Source: Halanaerobium sp. (GTDB taxonomy: Bacteria; Bacillota; Halanaerobiia; Halanaerobiales; Halanaerobiaceae). From it: a stretch of DNA of 16,727 bases. Position 1 is the first letter of the stretch; each line of letters begins with the position of its first letter. Position numbers and translations under genes: made by a program. Positions 15,395 through 16,727 of the stretch are shown here, piece after piece. The notes beneath the pieces were generated by a model. It was not told the DNA's origin. It made no database searches and saw nothing but the letters and a program-made list of their open reading frames with translations. Where the stretch lies: positions 1 through 16,727 of the forward strand of contig QBLP01000056.1 of assembly GCA_003070825.1 (NCBI GenBank), read 5' to 3'.

Positions 15395-16726
15395 ATGAAA
15401 ATAGCACTGGCACATTTTCGCACCGGTCAGACTGATGGAGTTTCCCTGGAGATGGATAAGTGGCGGCATGTTTTAGAAGAAAATGGCCACGAGGTAGTAT
15501 ATATCTCAGGTACTCCGGAAGCCGAAATATACCTTGAAGAATTATTTTATAAAAATGAAAAAAATCTTAAATTTGTAGATAATGCCTACCGCAAGCTGGA
15601 GGATTATCAGAATGAAAAAGAACTGGAAGCTGCAGTAAAAAAAGAAGCGGCTCTGATTGCAGAAAAGCTGGAAAGCAAAATCAAAGAGGCTGGGATTGAG
15701 CTTTTAATTCCCAACAATATTTTTTCACTGGGCTGGAATCTGCCGGCTGCAGTTGCCTTTAAAAAAGTAATTGAAAGGTTAAGTTTAAAAACTATCGCCC
15801 ACCACCACGACTTCTACTGGGAGCGCGAACTCTATTCTAATCCAGTCTGCAGCTTTGTAGATGAGCTGCTGGAAGAATATTTTCCGCCGCGGCTGGAAGA
15901 GATTGAGCATGTGGTGATTAATAAAATTGCTCAGAGGGAGCTTAAAAAAAGAAAGGGGCTTAATTCTACAGTTGTGCCCAATGTTTTTGACTTTAAACAG
16001 CCTCTCTGGCAGGAAGATCAGTACAATCAGGATCTAAGGAAAAAGCTCGGCATAAAAGAAGATGATCTGGTGGTTCTGCATGCTACAAGAATTGCTGAGC
16101 GGAAGGCAATAGAGCTGGCGATAGAGTTTACAGCTAAACTGCAGAATGAAAATTTAGCCGGCAGCTTATATGATGGCCGCAATTTTGATGAAGAAAATAG
16201 AGTTGTGTTTTTACTGCCTGGTCTGACAGAGGATAATGATCGCTACGTAGAATTTTTAGATCAGCATGCTAAAAAAAATCAAGTAAAGTTAATCTGGGCA
16301 GCTGATTTATTTGCTCACCAGCGGCAGGAGCAGGATGGGGAAAAGATTTATTCACTCTGGGACAGTTATGTTATCTCAGATTTAATTACTTATACCAGCA
16401 TCAAAGAGGGCTGGGGAAATCAGCTTTTAGAAGCGCTGTTTGCTAAAAAACCGGTAGTTGTTTTAGAATATCCGGTCTTTCAAAGTGATATCAAAGAACA
16501 TAATTTAGAACTGGCCTCACTTGGTGGAAAATATAGCCGCCGTAAAGATGGCTATATCAAAATTGAAGCAGAAAAATATGAGCCTGCCTTAAAAGAAGCA
16601 TTAAAGTATTTAAAAGATGGTGATTACAGAAAAAAAGCGGTTGAGAAGAACTTTGAAACTGCAGCTGAAAACTTTTCCTATCAGCGTTTAGAAGAATTAT
16701 TAAAAGGACTGCTTAAGCAGTTATAA
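15395..16726 (+). CDS. Glycosyltransferase family 4-like protein (GT-B fold)
   Basis: Retaining GT-B glycosyltransferase of 443 aa. The N-terminal acceptor lobe starts MKIALAHFRTGQTDGVSLEM, with the Gly-rich first loop, and contains IAHHHDFYWERELYSNP near residue 135, a distinctive His-rich loop. The donor lobe holds VVLHATRIAERKAIELAIEF, and the GT4 EX7E signature appears as EGWGNQLLE (Glu338 and Glu346), followed by ALFAKKPVVVLEYPVF. I chose ATG 15395 over TTG 15389 because GGAGG (15383-15387) lies 7 nt before the ATG but only 1 nt before the TTG. The TAA ends one base before the window edge. Relatives in my memory include enzymes making compatible solutes such as mannosylglucosylglycerate, which would suit a halophile, but donor and acceptor are not readable from sequence. 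Further genes of the unit probably follow beyond the window. Confidence 0.78.
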   Translation: MKIALAHFRTGQTDGVSLEMDKWRHVLEENGHEVVYISGTPEAEIYLEELFYKNEKNLKFVDNAYRKLEDYQNEKELEAAVKKEAALIAEKLESKIKEAGIELLIPNNIFSLGWNLPAAVAFKKVIERLSLKTIAHHHDFYWERELYSNPVCSFVDELLEEYFPPRLEEIEHVVINKIAQRELKKRKGLNSTVVPNVFDFKQPLWQEDQYNQDLRKKLGIKEDDLVVLHATRIAERKAIELAIEFTAKLQNENLAGSLYDGRNFDEENRVVFLLPGLTEDNDRYVEFLDQHAKKNQVKLIWAADLFAHQRQEQDGEKIYSLWDSYVISDLITYTSIKEGWGNQLLEALFAKKPVVVLEYPVFQSDIKEHNLELASLGGKYSRRKDGYIKIEAEKYEPALKEALKYLKDGDYRKKAVEKNFETAAENFSYQRLEELLKGLLKQL

Positions 16727-16727
16727 G

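Noticed and set aside
1..16727. CRISPR array, tRNA or rRNA genes, insertion sequences, integrase or attachment repeats
   Set aside because: Looked for on both strands; no regularly spaced repeats, cloverleaf-like tRNA sequence, rRNA-like conserved blocks or transposase-like frames were seen.

Overview
The window looks like a chromosomal segment of a low-GC anaerobic Firmicute. A halophilic member of the Halanaerobiales (Halanaerobium-like) is my best guess. This is inferred from AGGAGG-type ribosome binding sites, ATG/GTG/TTG starts, Glu-rich proteins and protein-level resemblance. A sugar-binding protein with a plain Ala-X-Ala signal peptide and no lipobox cysteine suits an organism with an outer membrane and periplasm, as Halanaerobiales have. 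I ran no search, so the taxonomy is an inference. I see no rRNA, tRNA, CRISPR array or insertion sequence.

Layout. (1) 138-1124: a YiaK-type 2,3-diketo-L-gulonate reductase, standing without its usual pathway partners. It is followed by about 220 bp of AT-rich DNA holding a short open, coding-like stretch. (2) 1346-9199: a compact four-gene operon that I read as a complete Wadjet plasmid-defence/SMC system: jetA (kleisin), jetB (KITE/MukE-like), jetC (1494-aa SMC-like ATPase) and jetD (Toprim nuclease). Each downstream gene starts within 1 nt of, or inside, the gene before it. Gene lengths and head motifs point away from type I and, from memory, toward type II. (3) 9276-10178: a LacI-family regulator with an intact ligand-binding domain but no DNA-binding helix-turn-helix and no ordinary start codon, so it is probably a 5'-truncated pseudogene. 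(4) 10179-10440: a regulatory region with two LacI-type operators. A third copy lies just at the broken 5' end of the lacI remnant. (5) 10441-13533: a carbohydrate ABC importer (binding protein and two permeases, no ATPase). A strong hairpin separates the binding-protein gene from the permease genes. (6) 13564-16726: a 605-aa putative GT-A-like glycosyltransferase of unknown specificity, then a GT4-type glycosyltransferase. Both seem to belong to the same transcription unit as the importer.

How it fits together. The right part reads as a sugar or glycoside uptake and conversion operon under LacI-type control. The operators survive next to a regulator that can no longer bind DNA in the usual way. 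The operon may therefore be derepressed, or controlled by a paralogue elsewhere. The Wadjet operon lies between two metabolic genes, and both of its borders carry fragment-like sequence. This fits insertion of a defence module followed by local deletion. The least explained items are the non-canonical ATPase motifs of JetC (Lys-Gly in Walker A, Asp-Asn in Walker B) and the chemistry carried out by the paired glycosyltransferase-like proteins.
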